Both the position numbers and the translations under genes were made by a program. Below the pieces are notes generated by a model. It made no database searches and had not been told where the DNA came from. It saw only the letters and a list, made by a program, of their open reading frames with translations. A stretch of DNA of 44,036 nucleotides from Natronococcus jeotgali DSM 18795. GTDB taxonomy: Archaea; Halobacteriota; Halobacteria; Halobacteriales; Natrialbaceae. Below, piece after piece: positions 1 to 8,366 of the stretch. The first letter of the stretch is position 1, and every line of letters begins with the position of its first letter. The stretch spans positions 12,718-56,753 of the forward strand of contig NZ_AOIA01000032.1 in assembly GCF_000337695.1 (NCBI RefSeq). Reading direction: 5' to 3'.

Positions 1-339
1 GGCGCCGCGCCGTCGGTGGCGACGGCAGCGATCGCGATGGTCGCCGTCGGCGTCCTCGGCGCGCTGGTCTCGCCGACGACGATGGCGCTGGTCACCGACA
101 TCGCCCGCGAGCGCGAGCGCGGAGTCGCGATGGCCGGGTTCAACCTCGCCGGGAGCCTGGGCTTTCTCGGCGGCTTCCTGATCGGCGGCACCGTCGCCGG
201 AAGCTACGGCTACGGCTCGGCCTTCCACGTCGTCGGCGGCCTCGAGATCGCGATCGCGATCGTCGCCGTCCCCGCGTTCCTCCGGCTCTCGCTCGAGGGC
301 ACCGATCGACTCCGGGCTGGAGAACACGGCGACGGTTGA
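1..339 (+). CDS. MFS transporter, C-terminal fragment
   Basis: The open frame enters from the left edge, so only the last 112 residues are present. They form three hydrophobic stretches separated by short basic or acidic loops. The RERERG loop after a transmembrane helix and the Gly-rich helix SLGFLGGFLIGG resemble the C-terminal half (helices 8-12) of major facilitator superfamily exporters. The protein would sit in the cytoplasmic membrane. The substrate cannot be judged from this fragment. MFS membership is an inference from helix pattern and loop composition. Confidence 0.7.
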   Translation, partial: GAAPSVATAAIAMVAVGVLGALVSPTTMALVTDIARERERGVAMAGFNLAGSLGFLGGFLIGGTVAGSYGYGSAFHVVGGLEIAIAIVAVPAFLRLSLEGTDRLRAGEHGDG

Positions 340-371
340 GCGACGACTAGACGAACCAGTTCGGTTGATAC

Positions 372-387
372 TACCAGATATGTGGTA
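372..387. promoter_or_regulatory. Dyad TACCA-N6-TGGTA upstream of the cupredoxin gene
   Basis: Perfect 5-bp arms (372-376 and 383-387) lie about 40 bp upstream of the TATA-like box that serves the cupredoxin gene. This is a candidate regulator site. Arms this short can arise by chance. Confidence 0.25.
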
Positions 388-422
388 TGTCAAGACATGC
401 CGACGCTCGGATGGAGGGTGGT

Positions 423-430
423 GATTTTTA
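423..430 (+). promoter_or_regulatory. TATA-like box for the cupredoxin gene
   Basis: The AT-rich GATTTTTA is centred about 29 bp upstream of the ATG at 456. That is the expected spacing for a leaderless haloarchaeal transcript, and it supports the ATG at 456 over the upstream in-frame ATGs. Confidence 0.5.
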
Positions 431-455
431 TGTACCCAGTACCAATCCATCGGTG

Positions 456-1115
456 ATGACACGAGATAACGGCATCTCCCGACGAACGGCGATGAAGGTC
501 ACGGGTGCTGCGGCCGCGACGACGCTCGTTGCTGGCTGTGGTGGCAACGGCGGCGGCAATGGGGAAAACGGTGGCAACGGCGGTAACGGCGAGAACGGCG
601 GCAACGGCGGCAACGGCGGCGACGCCGCCGAGATCGAGCCCGACACGACGATCGATTTCCAGGCCAACACCACCGACTGGACGGGCATTGCACCCGACAG
701 CATCGCCGACCAGTCGAACCCGACGCTGAGCCTCCAGGAAGGCGAGAGCTACGAGATCGGCTGGAGTGAAGGCGACGGCGCGACCCACAACATCGAGATC
801 GTCGACGAGAACGACGAGGTCGTCAACGACCTCTCGACCGAGGAGGCCTCCGAGGGCGGCGACGACCAGTTCATCGAGTTCGAGGCCAGCAGCGAGATGG
901 CCGAGTACGTCTGCCGTCCCCACCAGAACCAGATGCGCGGCACGATCGAGGTCTCGGGCGGCAACGGCGGCAACGGTAACGCCTCCGAGGACAACGCCTC
1001 CGAGGACAACGCCTCCGAGGACAACGCTACCGAAGACAACGCCACCGAGGGCGACAACGCCACCGAAGGCGACAACGCCTCCGAGAACGGCAACGACAGC
1101 GGCCTCGGCGAGTAA
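456..1115 (+). CDS. Halocyanin-like blue-copper (cupredoxin) Tat lipoprotein
   Basis: This is a predicted electron-transfer protein of 219 residues anchored outside the membrane. The start at 456 places a twin-arginine signal (SRRTAMKV) and a lipobox ending in AGC at the N-terminus; an upstream start would bury the signal. A long Gly/Asn linker follows. The cupredoxin domain carries His111 (THN) and the type 1 copper loop C153-x2-H156-x3-M160, so all four usual ligands are visible. The C-terminus is a low-complexity tail of NASED, NATED and NATEGD repeats, with many N-x-S/T sequons. Redox partners are unknown. Family assignment is firm; the precise role is inferred. Confidence 0.87.
   Translation: MTRDNGISRRTAMKVTGAAAATTLVAGCGGNGGGNGENGGNGGNGENGGNGGNGGDAAEIEPDTTIDFQANTTDWTGIAPDSIADQSNPTLSLQEGESYEIGWSEGDGATHNIEIVDENDEVVNDLSTEEASEGGDDQFIEFEASSEMAEYVCRPHQNQMRGTIEVSGGNGGNGNASEDNASEDNASEDNATEDNATEGDNATEGDNASENGNDSGLGE
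978..1085 (+). repeat. In-frame 15/18-bp tandem repeat
   Basis: Three identical 15-bp units AACGCCTCCGAGGAC start at 978, 993 and 1008. A diverged fourth unit, two 18-bp units (1038-1073) and a partial unit follow. They encode the NASED/NATEGD tail of the cupredoxin. Unit lengths are multiples of three, so copy-number change would keep the frame. Confidence 0.9.
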
Positions 1116-1444
1116 CTCGGTCGCCCCACGCTACGACTTCATCCATTTTTGAGCACCCGTACCGGAGAGCCACAGCACCCGTCGTCGCCGTCGCCTCGAC
1201 CTCGCGTTTCCACCGGAACGGACGTCGCTTCGAACAGCGATCAGTTTCGGGAGTGACCGAAAACCGACGACCGATCCCGGCGAACCGGATCGGTTCGCGT
1301 TCCGGAAATTCGTTTCGGGGTACTGACTACCACACCCCGGTAGCGGTGTGTTCATTGGCACCATTTCTCGGAGAATTTGGCACGTAGCACCGCTCTACAG
1401 CCGAATATCAACATTCAAGTCGCTCGCGACCCTCCCGTGATAAA
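1116..1444. other. Intergenic region, no gene seen
   Basis: This 329-bp gap lies between two genes on the same strand. No convincing ORF was found. A short dyad (CACACC at 1331-1336, GGTGTG at 1345-1350) is the only structure noted. The region near 1400-1440 is more AT-rich and probably holds the promoter of the EamA transporter. Confidence 0.5.
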
Positions 1445-2470
1445 ATGACTTCACAGCGAGACGTTTTCCTCTTCGTCGCGCTCGCGGTCGCCTGGGGGAC
1501 CGCCTTCGGCGCGGTTGAGGTCGGCCTCGAGACGCTGCCGCCGATCCTCTTCGCCGCGCTCCGACTGGACGGTGCGACCCTCCTATTCGTCGCGGCCGTC
1601 GCCGCGATCGGCGCCGAGTGGCGACCGCGAACGAGGGCGGACTGGGTGACGATTGCCGTCTCCGGCGGCCTCATCGTCGGCGGTCACTACGGGCTCATGT
1701 TCCTCGGTCAGACGTACGTCTCGAGCGGCGTCGCCGCGATCGTGCTCAGCCTGACGCCGATCGTGACGCCCCCGCTCGCGCTGGCGCTGTTGCCCCGCGA
1801 GCGGATCCGGGCGCCGGCCGTCGTCGGCCTCGGGCTCGGCCTGGCCGGCGTGGTCGCGATCGCGCTGTCGGGCGGCTCGCTCGGCGGACAGGTCGTCGGC
1901 GTCGGCCTGCTGCTTGGCTCGTCGCTGGTGTTCGCGATCGGCTCGGTGCTGACCGAGCGGACCCACAGCACCCTGTCGCTGTTGCCGCTGCAGACGTGGG
2001 CGATGGGCATCGGCGCCGTCATGCTGCACGCGCTGAGTTTCGCCCGCCCCGCCGAGAGCGCGGCCGGGCTCCGGGCCGCACTGACGGTCGAGACGACCGC
2101 CGCGCTCGCGTACCTCGCGGTCGTCTCCACCGCGGGCGGCTTCCTGGCGTACTTCGTGTTGCTCGAGCGCGTCGGCGCCAGCGAACTCAGCCTCGTCAAC
2201 TACGCCTCGCCCGTCGTCGCGGCGCTGGTCGGCTGGGCGCTGCTCGGCGAGACGATCACGCCCGCGACGATCGGCGGCTTCGCGCTGATCCTCGCCGGGT
2301 TCGTCCTCTGCAAGATCGACGCGCTCTGGCGACTCGGCGCGCCGGTCGTCGGCTACGGGCCGACCCGCCCCGCCGCTGCCGCGGCCAGGGCCGACGACGT
2401 CGTCGTCGACGGCAACGTCTACGTCGCCAACGCCGACCGCTACGCCGGATCGGTGCAGTCGGCGGACTGA
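1445..2470 (+). CDS. EamA/DMT-family permease
   Basis: This 341-residue membrane protein has about ten hydrophobic helices arranged as two tandem EamA halves. The first begins at residue 7 with the family-like AVAWGTAFGAVEVGL. The second half (from about residue 150) includes the typical TAGGFLAYFVLLERVGAS and SPVVAALVGWALLGE segments near residues 228-265. Members export or exchange metabolites, but the substrate cannot be inferred here. A hydrophilic tail of about 45 residues, rich in Ala, Asp and Val, follows the last helix. The gene stands alone. Confidence 0.87.
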   Translation: MTSQRDVFLFVALAVAWGTAFGAVEVGLETLPPILFAALRLDGATLLFVAAVAAIGAEWRPRTRADWVTIAVSGGLIVGGHYGLMFLGQTYVSSGVAAIVLSLTPIVTPPLALALLPRERIRAPAVVGLGLGLAGVVAIALSGGSLGGQVVGVGLLLGSSLVFAIGSVLTERTHSTLSLLPLQTWAMGIGAVMLHALSFARPAESAAGLRAALTVETTAALAYLAVVSTAGGFLAYFVLLERVGASELSLVNYASPVVAALVGWALLGETITPATIGGFALILAGFVLCKIDALWRLGAPVVGYGPTRPAAAAARADDVVVDGNVYVANADRYAGSVQSAD

Positions 2471-2527
2471 TCGGTCCCGACCCGTCGGGGTCACAAGACG
2501 TATCATCTGGATCGAACGACAGAAGGT

Positions 2528-2806
2528 ATGACGAGCGCCACCGTCCGCGTACTCTCCGTCGCTGCGAACGGCAGCAGCCTCTGGACGGCCGCGTTTCTCG
2601 TCGCGTTCGGGCTGTTGGCGTCGGTACTTCTGCACGCCTGGACCGATCACACCCTCGAGACGTTCGGCGGTGACGACGCGTCGCCGCAGAAAACCAACTG
2701 TCGGGCCTGTGGCGCCCGGATCGCGGTCGAAGCCGACCGGTGTCCGTACTGCGAACGGTCCCTCGACGAGGACGACGCGCCGGACTACGGCCGGGTCGGA
2801 ACCTAG
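2528..2806 (+). CDS. Small membrane protein with C-terminal zinc ribbon
   Basis: The protein has 92 residues. One hydrophobic helix (about residues 17-37) is followed by a soluble zinc ribbon with CRAC (about residue 60) and CPYC (about residue 75) knuckles, then an acidic tail. The architecture of one membrane anchor plus a treble-clef-like ribbon is common among small haloarchaeal proteins of unknown function. The zinc ribbon is seen directly in the Cys spacing; the function is not known. Confidence 0.7.
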   Translation: MTSATVRVLSVAANGSSLWTAAFLVAFGLLASVLLHAWTDHTLETFGGDDASPQKTNCRACGARIAVEADRCPYCERSLDEDDAPDYGRVGT

Positions 2807-2958
2807 GACGGCCGCCCGGCGGTCGATTCGGTACGCCCGCGACCGCCGCGGGGATGCGCCGGGAACGGGCTCGGACGCGTTCCGCGACCGACCGTTGCTG
2901 TGGCATTCACAAGTACCATATCGACGGGCGACTCAGTGGCTCGTATTCAGGTGGTTAC

Positions 2959-4071
2959 GTGACCGAGAAACGCGAATACAGAGACGACTATCCCGACAAG
3001 ACGCTGTACATTCCGGGGCCGACCGAGGTCCGCGAGGACGTCATCGAGGCGATGAGTCAACCGATGTTCGGCCACCGGATGGACCGGATGACCGACCTCT
3101 ACACAACGATCGTCGAGGACACCAAGGAGTTCCTCGGCACCGACAACGACGTCATCGTCCTCACCGGCTCCGGCACGGAGTTCATGGAGAGTTCGATCCT
3201 CAATCTCGTCGACGACGACGTTCTCGTGACAACCTGCGGCAGTTTCAGCGAACGCCAGGCCAACGTCGCGGAACGACTCGGTAAGGACGTCGACACCCTC
3301 GAGTACGAGTGGGGGAAGGCGGTCAAGCCCGAGGACGTCCGCGAACGCCTCGAGGAGAGCGACGCCGACTACGACGCCGTCACCTGCGTGATGAACGAGT
3401 CCTCGACGGGCGTTCGGAACCCGATCGAGGAGATCGGCGACGTCCTCGCCGAGTATCCTGACACCTACTTCATCGTCGACGCGGTCTCCGCGCTGGGCGG
3501 GGACTACGTCGACATCGACGCCCACGGGATCGACGTCCTCTTCACCTCGGTCCAGAAGGCCTTCGCGATGCCCCCCGGGCTGGCGGTCTGCGTCGTCAGC
3601 GACGCGGCCTACGAGCGCGAACTCGAGTCCGAGTCCGCGTCGTGGTACGGCGGCTTCCAGCGCTCGCTTGACTACTACGATCGGAAGGGGCAGACCCACT
3701 CCACGCCCGCCATTCCGGTGATGCTGGCCTATCGGAAACAGATGAAACACATGCTCGAGGAGGGCCACGACGCCCGCGACGGGCGCCACCGGGAGATGGC
3801 CGAGTACACCCGCGAGTGGGCTCGAGAACACTTCGCGATGTTCCCCGAGGAAGGGTACGAATCGCAAACTGTCAGCTGCATCGAGAATACGCGAGGGATC
3901 GACGTCGCCGAGACCATCGACGCCGTCAGCGAGGAGTACGACATGGTCTTCTCGAACGGCTACGGCTCGCAGCTGGGCGAGCAGACGTTCCGCATCGGCC
4001 ACATGGGCGAACACGACCGCGAGTCCATCGAAGCGCTGACCGACGCCATCGAGGACGTCGTCGGACTCTGA
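2959..4071 (+). CDS. Class V aminotransferase (alanine/serine-glyoxylate type)
   Basis: This PLP-dependent aminotransferase has 370 residues. The frame is open further upstream, but that part overlaps the zinc-ribbon gene and is not protein-like. The GTG at 2959 has a Shine-Dalgarno-like AGGTGG five bases upstream, and the protein then begins with the YIPGPTEV motif seen near the N-terminus of this family. The PLP lysine is in SVQKAF; the upstream D-A-V-S-A-LGG segment holds the cofactor aspartate. The C-terminal domain ends with RIGHMGEH. Relatives act on alanine, serine or phosphonate substrates with glyoxylate or pyruvate, so the exact substrate is open. Confidence 0.87.
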   Translation: MTEKREYRDDYPDKTLYIPGPTEVREDVIEAMSQPMFGHRMDRMTDLYTTIVEDTKEFLGTDNDVIVLTGSGTEFMESSILNLVDDDVLVTTCGSFSERQANVAERLGKDVDTLEYEWGKAVKPEDVRERLEESDADYDAVTCVMNESSTGVRNPIEEIGDVLAEYPDTYFIVDAVSALGGDYVDIDAHGIDVLFTSVQKAFAMPPGLAVCVVSDAAYERELESESASWYGGFQRSLDYYDRKGQTHSTPAIPVMLAYRKQMKHMLEEGHDARDGRHREMAEYTREWAREHFAMFPEEGYESQTVSCIENTRGIDVAETIDAVSEEYDMVFSNGYGSQLGEQTFRIGHMGEHDRESIEALTDAIEDVVGL

Positions 4072-4277
4072 TCGGGCACACGCGGACCGCGGGCAACGGA
4101 CCGAGCGCCGCCTCGCGGGGTCCGGCCCCGGTCCCGTTCGGCTCCGTGCCGGCACCCGGAAACGACGATCCGCCGTTGACACACCGGGACGGCGTCCGAA
4201 CCGCAGCTCTACAGCGACGCGGTGGCTACCCCGACGACGCTCGAGTGAGACCGCGAACTGAACCCGAAAAATCGAAA

Positions 4278-4568
4278 CTACTGAATGTGGCCTTCGCGCC
4301 GGAGCTGGTCGGCCTCGCTTTTCTCGTAGCGCCAGGTGATGTCGGCCTTCTCGTCCTGCCAGTCCCAGGGATCGACGAGGACGACGTCGTCCTCGCGGAT
4401 CCAGATGCGTTTTTGCATCTTGCCGGGGATGCGCGCGGTGCGTTCGGTCCCGTCGGCGCACTGTACCTTGACGCGGTTCGCCCCGAGCATGTTGGTGACG
4501 GTCGCGAACACCTCGTCGTCCTCGGGCATTCGAAGGTTGTTCCGACCGCCGTCACCGTCGTCGCTCAT
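4278..4568 (-). CDS. eif1A: Translation initiation factor aIF-1A
   Basis: This is the archaeal counterpart of eIF1A and bacterial IF1. It binds the small ribosomal subunit A site and aids scanning and start-codon selection. The 96 residues form an OB-fold. The core motifs are [26 protein letters not shown] and [11 protein letters not shown], followed by [12 protein letters not shown]. The length is normal for archaea. A TATA-like sequence about 27 bp upstream of the ATG at 4568 suggests a leaderless message. The gene is divergent from the small membrane protein at 4695. Confidence 0.95.
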   Translation of the reverse strand: MSDDGDGGRNNLRMPEDDEVFATVTNMLGANRVKVQCADGTERTARIPGKMQKRIWIREDDVVLVDPWDWQDEKADITWRYEKSEADQLRREGHIQ

Positions 4569-4694
4569 ACCGCAGGCTTCGGGTTCGATCGGTTTAATCC
4601 TTTATCGATTTCGTCGACCGAACCGCCACTGGCTGGCGATCTTGGGCCGTGACGAACCGCGTCGCTTATCCCCCTGCCCTGACCAGTCGACCGT

Positions 4695-4874
4695 ATGCTG
4701 CGGCATCTCGGGCCCCTCGGAATCGTCGGTATCGCGCTCGTGCTGGTCGGACTCGTCGTCATCGCCTACGAGAGCCTCCTGGTCGCCGCCGGGTTCGCGC
4801 TCGTCCTCCTCGGCCTCGGACTGGCCGTGAAGGCGCTCGTCTCGAGCGTGTTCAGGCAGTTCGGAATGATGTAG
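4695..4874 (+). CDS. 59-residue two-helix membrane protein
   Basis: A short ORF runs from ATG 4695 to TAG 4872-4874. The product begins MLRHLGPLGIVGIALVLVG and is almost entirely two hydrophobic helices (about residues 7-27 and 31-50) with a basic tail ending FRQFGMM. A TATA-like GCTTATC is centred about 28 bp upstream of the ATG. That spacing, the clean coding composition and the fit between neighbouring genes argue that it is real. No function can be given. Confidence 0.72.
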   Translation: MLRHLGPLGIVGIALVLVGLVVIAYESLLVAAGFALVLLGLGLAVKALVSSVFRQFGMM

Positions 4875-4894
4875 CCGTCGGCTCGCCGCCCTTC

Positions 4895-6868
4895 TCAGAC
4901 CTCGTTGTCGCCCGCCCGGTGTTCGCTGATGAGCTGATCGACCATCTCCGCCTTCCGGTCGCGGGTGCGTTTCTCGGCTCGGTCCCGCCAGTCGTCGATC
5001 GCCGCCTCGACGTCGTCCTCGCGGGCGACGGCGAGCTCGTCGACCTCCTGCATCGCGACGTCGCCGGCCGGCCCGACCGGGATCTCGTGCTCGAAGAGGA
5101 TCTCGTCGGCGATGTCCGACAGGCCGCCCTCCTTCAGGACGACCCGCGGCTCGAACCCCGCGAGCAGCTCCGCGGTCGAACGCCCCGCGCCGCTGGCGTC
5201 CCGGAGGTAGACGACGTCGCCGGCCGCGATCCCGTACTGCTCGTCGGCCTCGCGGATCGCGCCCTTCGTGAACTTCTCGACGACCTTGACGGGGACGAGT
5301 CCCTCCTTCTCGGCGGAGACGTCGCTGAAGTTCGAGTGGTCGAGCTTCCAGAGGGCCTTCATCCGCTCGACTTTCCCCTCGAGTTCGTCGACCGTCTCGC
5401 GGGCCTCGTCGCGCTCGCGCTCGAGGCGGTCGGCCTTGCGCTCGAGTCGGGAGACTTCCCGGTCCTTGCGAATCTCCTTGCGCTCCTGGCGGCGGGCCCC
5501 GCTGAGGCTGTTCTCGAGTTCGTGGATGCGCTCGTCTCTCTCCTCGAGTCGGTCCTCGAGGGTTTCGACGTGGGACTGGAGCCGTTCGACCTGCGTCTTC
5601 AGGTCCTTGATCTTTCGCTCCTCCTCGGTCAGCTCCCGGGGCTCGTGCTCGGTCGACTCCTCCTCGTCGTCGTCGTCCTCGGTCAGGTCGGTCAGGACCG
5701 CCTCGACGCTCTCCTCGCCGGCGACGACGCGGGCGATGACCTCGCCGCGGTCGATCCCCGGCGGGATCTTCTCGGCGATGCGTTCGAACTGGCCCTCGTG
5801 GTCGTCGGCGGCGTACAGCGCCGCGGCCATCGCGTCTCGCTGGTGGTCGTCGTCGTAGGGGTGGTCGCGGGTCCGGTGTTGCTTCTCGTCGACGGGGAGG
5901 TCGCTGTCGGGCATCCAGCCCGCCGCGTCGAAGCTCCGGCGAAACTTCTCGACCGTCTCGGGCATCGGCGTCACGTCCGCGGCGACGATAATCGGCCGTC
6001 CGCGCTCGACGATCCACTCGATCACGTCGGCGGTGTCGCTCGTGCGCGAACTCCAGACGTCCAGTACCTCGCCCTCGAGGCCGACGATCGCGACCGCGGT
6101 CGTCGTCCCGGGGTCGATACCGACGACGACGTGGTCCCGTCGCTTGGCCAGCGGGCGGAACTCGATCCCGTCGCGGCGTTCCCGCTCGATCTCGACGCGG
6201 ACGTCGCCCGAGCGGTTCCGCGAGACCGGGATGTCCTGGGGGCGGGCCTCGACGGTGAAGACGGCGTTGGCGAAGCCCCCGTAGGCCTCTCGCACGTCGC
6301 GCTCGTACTCGAGGTTGGCCTCCTCGAGTTCGGACTCGACCTCGCGGGCTCGCTTCCTGACCGAGCCGTGGATGCGACGGGTGTAGCGGTCCTCGCTCCA
6401 GCCGCCGCTGCCCGTCGAGCGACCCCGCGAGACCTTGACCGTCGTCGTGTCCGTAAACGCCGAGACCTCGTGGCCGACGTTGTGCGCCGCCAGTCTGGCC
6501 GCGGCCTCGGCCTCCTGCATCGGCTGTTTGCCGTAGGGGATCCCGTGGCGTTTCGCGACACGAGAGAGTGGCTCGGGCTGTTCGGCGCCCGTCACCTGGA
6601 CTAGCTTCGTCCCGGCGGGAAGCGATCCCAGGAAGTGGATCAGCTGATCCTTGTCCGCCGCCAGCTCGTACATGTTGTCCGTGGCGACGATGGCCGGCTC
6701 CTCGTCGTCGATCAGTCGCCTGAGTTTCCGGTGGGTAACGACGTCTCGGTCGACGCCCTCGTCGTCGTAGACGACCAGCGCGTACGACGGCGCGTCCCCG
6801 CGCACGTCGCCGCTCTGTACGTCGACGCCGAAGACGACCGCGTCGAGCGCACTCGTTCGCGTACTCAC
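4895..6868 (-). CDS. DUF460/COG2433 protein: RNase H-like domain with coiled coil
   Basis: The protein has 657 residues and starts at GTG 6868. A TATA-like box (6893-6899) lies 28 bp upstream, and the start yields the family N-terminus with FGVDVQSGD. The N-terminal region is globular. A central RNase H/RuvC-like fold begins near VVVGIDPGTTTAVAI, with further acidic residues in VAADVTPMP and in the DHQRDAMAAALYA helix. A Glu/Arg-rich coiled coil of about 130 residues follows (about residues 400-530). The C-terminal globular domain ends near the stop. COG2433 members are conserved in archaea and predicted to be nucleases, with no established substrate. Nuclease activity is inferred from fold motifs only. 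Confidence 0.83.
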   Translation of the reverse strand: MSTRTSALDAVVFGVDVQSGDVRGDAPSYALVVYDDEGVDRDVVTHRKLRRLIDDEEPAIVATDNMYELAADKDQLIHFLGSLPAGTKLVQVTGAEQPEPLSRVAKRHGIPYGKQPMQEAEAAARLAAHNVGHEVSAFTDTTTVKVSRGRSTGSGGWSEDRYTRRIHGSVRKRAREVESELEEANLEYERDVREAYGGFANAVFTVEARPQDIPVSRNRSGDVRVEIERERRDGIEFRPLAKRRDHVVVGIDPGTTTAVAIVGLEGEVLDVWSSRTSDTADVIEWIVERGRPIIVAADVTPMPETVEKFRRSFDAAGWMPDSDLPVDEKQHRTRDHPYDDDHQRDAMAAALYAADDHEGQFERIAEKIPPGIDRGEVIARVVAGEESVEAVLTDLTEDDDDEEESTEHEPRELTEEERKIKDLKTQVERLQSHVETLEDRLEERDERIHELENSLSGARRQERKEIRKDREVSRLERKADRLERERDEARETVDELEGKVERMKALWKLDHSNFSDVSAEKEGLVPVKVVEKFTKGAIREADEQYGIAAGDVVYLRDASGAGRSTAELLAGFEPRVVLKEGGLSDIADEILFEHEIPVGPAGDVAMQEVDELAVAREDDVEAAIDDWRDRAEKRTRDRKAEMVDQLISEHRAGDNEV

Positions 6869-6892
6869 GGGATCGTCTAGGGTCGAGTCGCG

Positions 6893-6899
6893 TATAAAT
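6893..6899 (-). promoter_or_regulatory. TATA box for the DUF460 gene
   Basis: The plus-strand TATAAAT reads ATTTATA on the coding strand. It is centred 28 bp upstream of the GTG at 6868, supporting a leaderless GTG start. Confidence 0.6.
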
Positions 6900-6980
6900 C
6901 CGACGCGGATTGTCACCCGAAGGCAGCGCGGTCCGTGCCGCTTACCTCGATTATTAGGAGCCGGTCGGCGTGAATCGACC

Positions 6981-7955
6981 ATGGAGTACACGACCCTCGG
7001 ATCTACCGGGATGGAAGTCAGCAAGATCTGTCTGGGCTGTATGAGCTTCGGCAGCGGACGGGACTGGATGCTAGACGGCGAGGAGGCTCGCGAACTCGTC
7101 GAACGCGCGATCGATCTCGGGGTCAATTTCTTCGACACCGCGAACGTCTACTCCGCGGGAGAGAGCGAGGAGATCCTCGGCGACGCGCTCGCGGACTACG
7201 ACCGCGACGAGTTCGTCGTCGCCTCGAAGGTCCGGTTTCCCGGCGCCGACGAACACCGCAACGCCGAGAGACTCTCCCGGAAGACGATCGAACAGGAGCT
7301 CGAGGCCTCCCTCGACCGCCTGGGGATGGACACGCTCGATCTCTACCAGATCCACCGCTGGGACTACGAGACGCCGATCGAGACGACGCTGCGCGCGCTG
7401 GACGACGCCGTCCGCCGCGGGCGGGTCCGTCACCTCGGGGCGTCCTCGATGTGGGCCCGCCAGTTCCTCGAGGCCAGGCGGGTGAGCGAGCGGGAGGGAC
7501 TCGCGCCGTTCGAGACGATGCAGAACCTCTACCACCTGGCCTACCGAGAGGAGGAACGCGAGATGTTCCCCGTCTGCGACGCCCACGACGTCGCCACGAT
7601 GCCCTGGAGCCCCCTCGGCGCGGGGTATCTCGCCCGTCCGCACGGGGAGTTCCGGACCACGACCCGCGGCGACCACGAAGTCGAGAACGCGGGCGTCCCC
7701 TACCACGAGTTTCCCGCCAGCGAGGAGATCAACGGCCGCGTGCGGGAACTCGCCGACGAGTACGGCGTCGCGATGGCCCAGATCGCGCTGGCCTGGCAGT
7801 TCCAGAACGACAACGTGACGGCCCCGATCGTCGGCACATCGAGCGTCGATCACCTCGAGGAGGCCGTCGAGGCGCTCGAGCTGTCGCTGTCGGCCTCGGA
7901 CGTCGAGTACCTCGAGGAGCCCTACGAGCCGGTTCCGGTGTACGGTCACGAGTGA
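6981..7955 (+). CDS. Aldo/keto reductase
   Basis: This NADPH-dependent oxidoreductase has 324 residues and a TIM-barrel fold. The catalytic tetrad is visible: Asp52 and Tyr57 in DTANVYSAGESE, Lys83 in ASKVRF and His125 in YQIHRWD. The N-terminal MEYTTLGSTGMEVS and the C-terminal cofactor segment APIVGTSSVDHLEEAV are typical of the YajO/GSP69-like group. Substrates for such enzymes are often broad and cannot be predicted here. A TATA-like GATTATTAG about 28 bp upstream suggests its own promoter, divergent from the DUF460 gene. Confidence 0.9.
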   Translation: MEYTTLGSTGMEVSKICLGCMSFGSGRDWMLDGEEARELVERAIDLGVNFFDTANVYSAGESEEILGDALADYDRDEFVVASKVRFPGADEHRNAERLSRKTIEQELEASLDRLGMDTLDLYQIHRWDYETPIETTLRALDDAVRRGRVRHLGASSMWARQFLEARRVSEREGLAPFETMQNLYHLAYREEEREMFPVCDAHDVATMPWSPLGAGYLARPHGEFRTTTRGDHEVENAGVPYHEFPASEEINGRVRELADEYGVAMAQIALAWQFQNDNVTAPIVGTSSVDHLEEAVEALELSLSASDVEYLEEPYEPVPVYGHE

Positions 7956-8011
7956 CTCGAGGGCGGCCGCGGGCGGAGAGCCGCGCGGCGAGTTCCGCGA
8001 ACGATCCGCCG

Positions 8012-8278
8012 TCAGGAGGTGTGTTCGGCGGTCCAGCCGGGATCGCGACCCGTCCGTTCGATCCGATCGGAGCGACAGGCCGGACAGTAGTCGGGAGTCG
8101 AAGTTTCGCTTCGGGGAACGTAGACCGCGCCGTCGCACGCCACGCAGGCGTCCGGAACGACCGTCGCACAGTCCGCACAGACGTTGAAATCGTCGGCCGT
8201 GAGTCCGCGCAGGGGCTCGAGTTGTTTGTCTAGGGTGTACTCGTCGATGATCGCCCGACAGTTGTGGCACGGTTGCAT
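8012..8278 (-). CDS. Small zinc-finger protein (haloarchaeal)
   Basis: The protein has 88 residues. The ATG at 8278 was chosen because it begins directly with the first zinc knuckle, CHNC; the longer frame adds only a short unrelated leader. Three more Cys pairs follow (CADC, CVAC and CPAC), giving eight Cys and room for two zinc sites. It looks like one of the multi-ribbon proteins of unknown function common in haloarchaea. It lies downstream of, and on the same strand as, tRNase Z. A functional link is only suggested by position. Confidence 0.7.
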   Translation of the reverse strand: MQPCHNCRAIIDEYTLDKQLEPLRGLTADDFNVCADCATVVPDACVACDGAVYVPRSETSTPDYCPACRSDRIERTGRDPGWTAEHTS

Positions 8279-8366
8279 GTCGATGCCCCTGATCCTGTGT
8301 GACAGTGGCACAAAATCCTGTCGGCCGACTGCAGTCGGGGCGACCGTTCTCGGCGACCGAGTCCGC

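Noticed and set aside
978-1085. Regular repeats that might suggest a CRISPR array
   Set aside because: Units are 15 or 18 bp, contiguous, in frame within a gene, and lack spacers.
2740-2958. Upstream extension of the aminotransferase frame
   Set aside because: Overlaps the zinc-ribbon gene, is Arg-rich and not protein-like; GTG 2959 has a Shine-Dalgarno and the family N-terminus.
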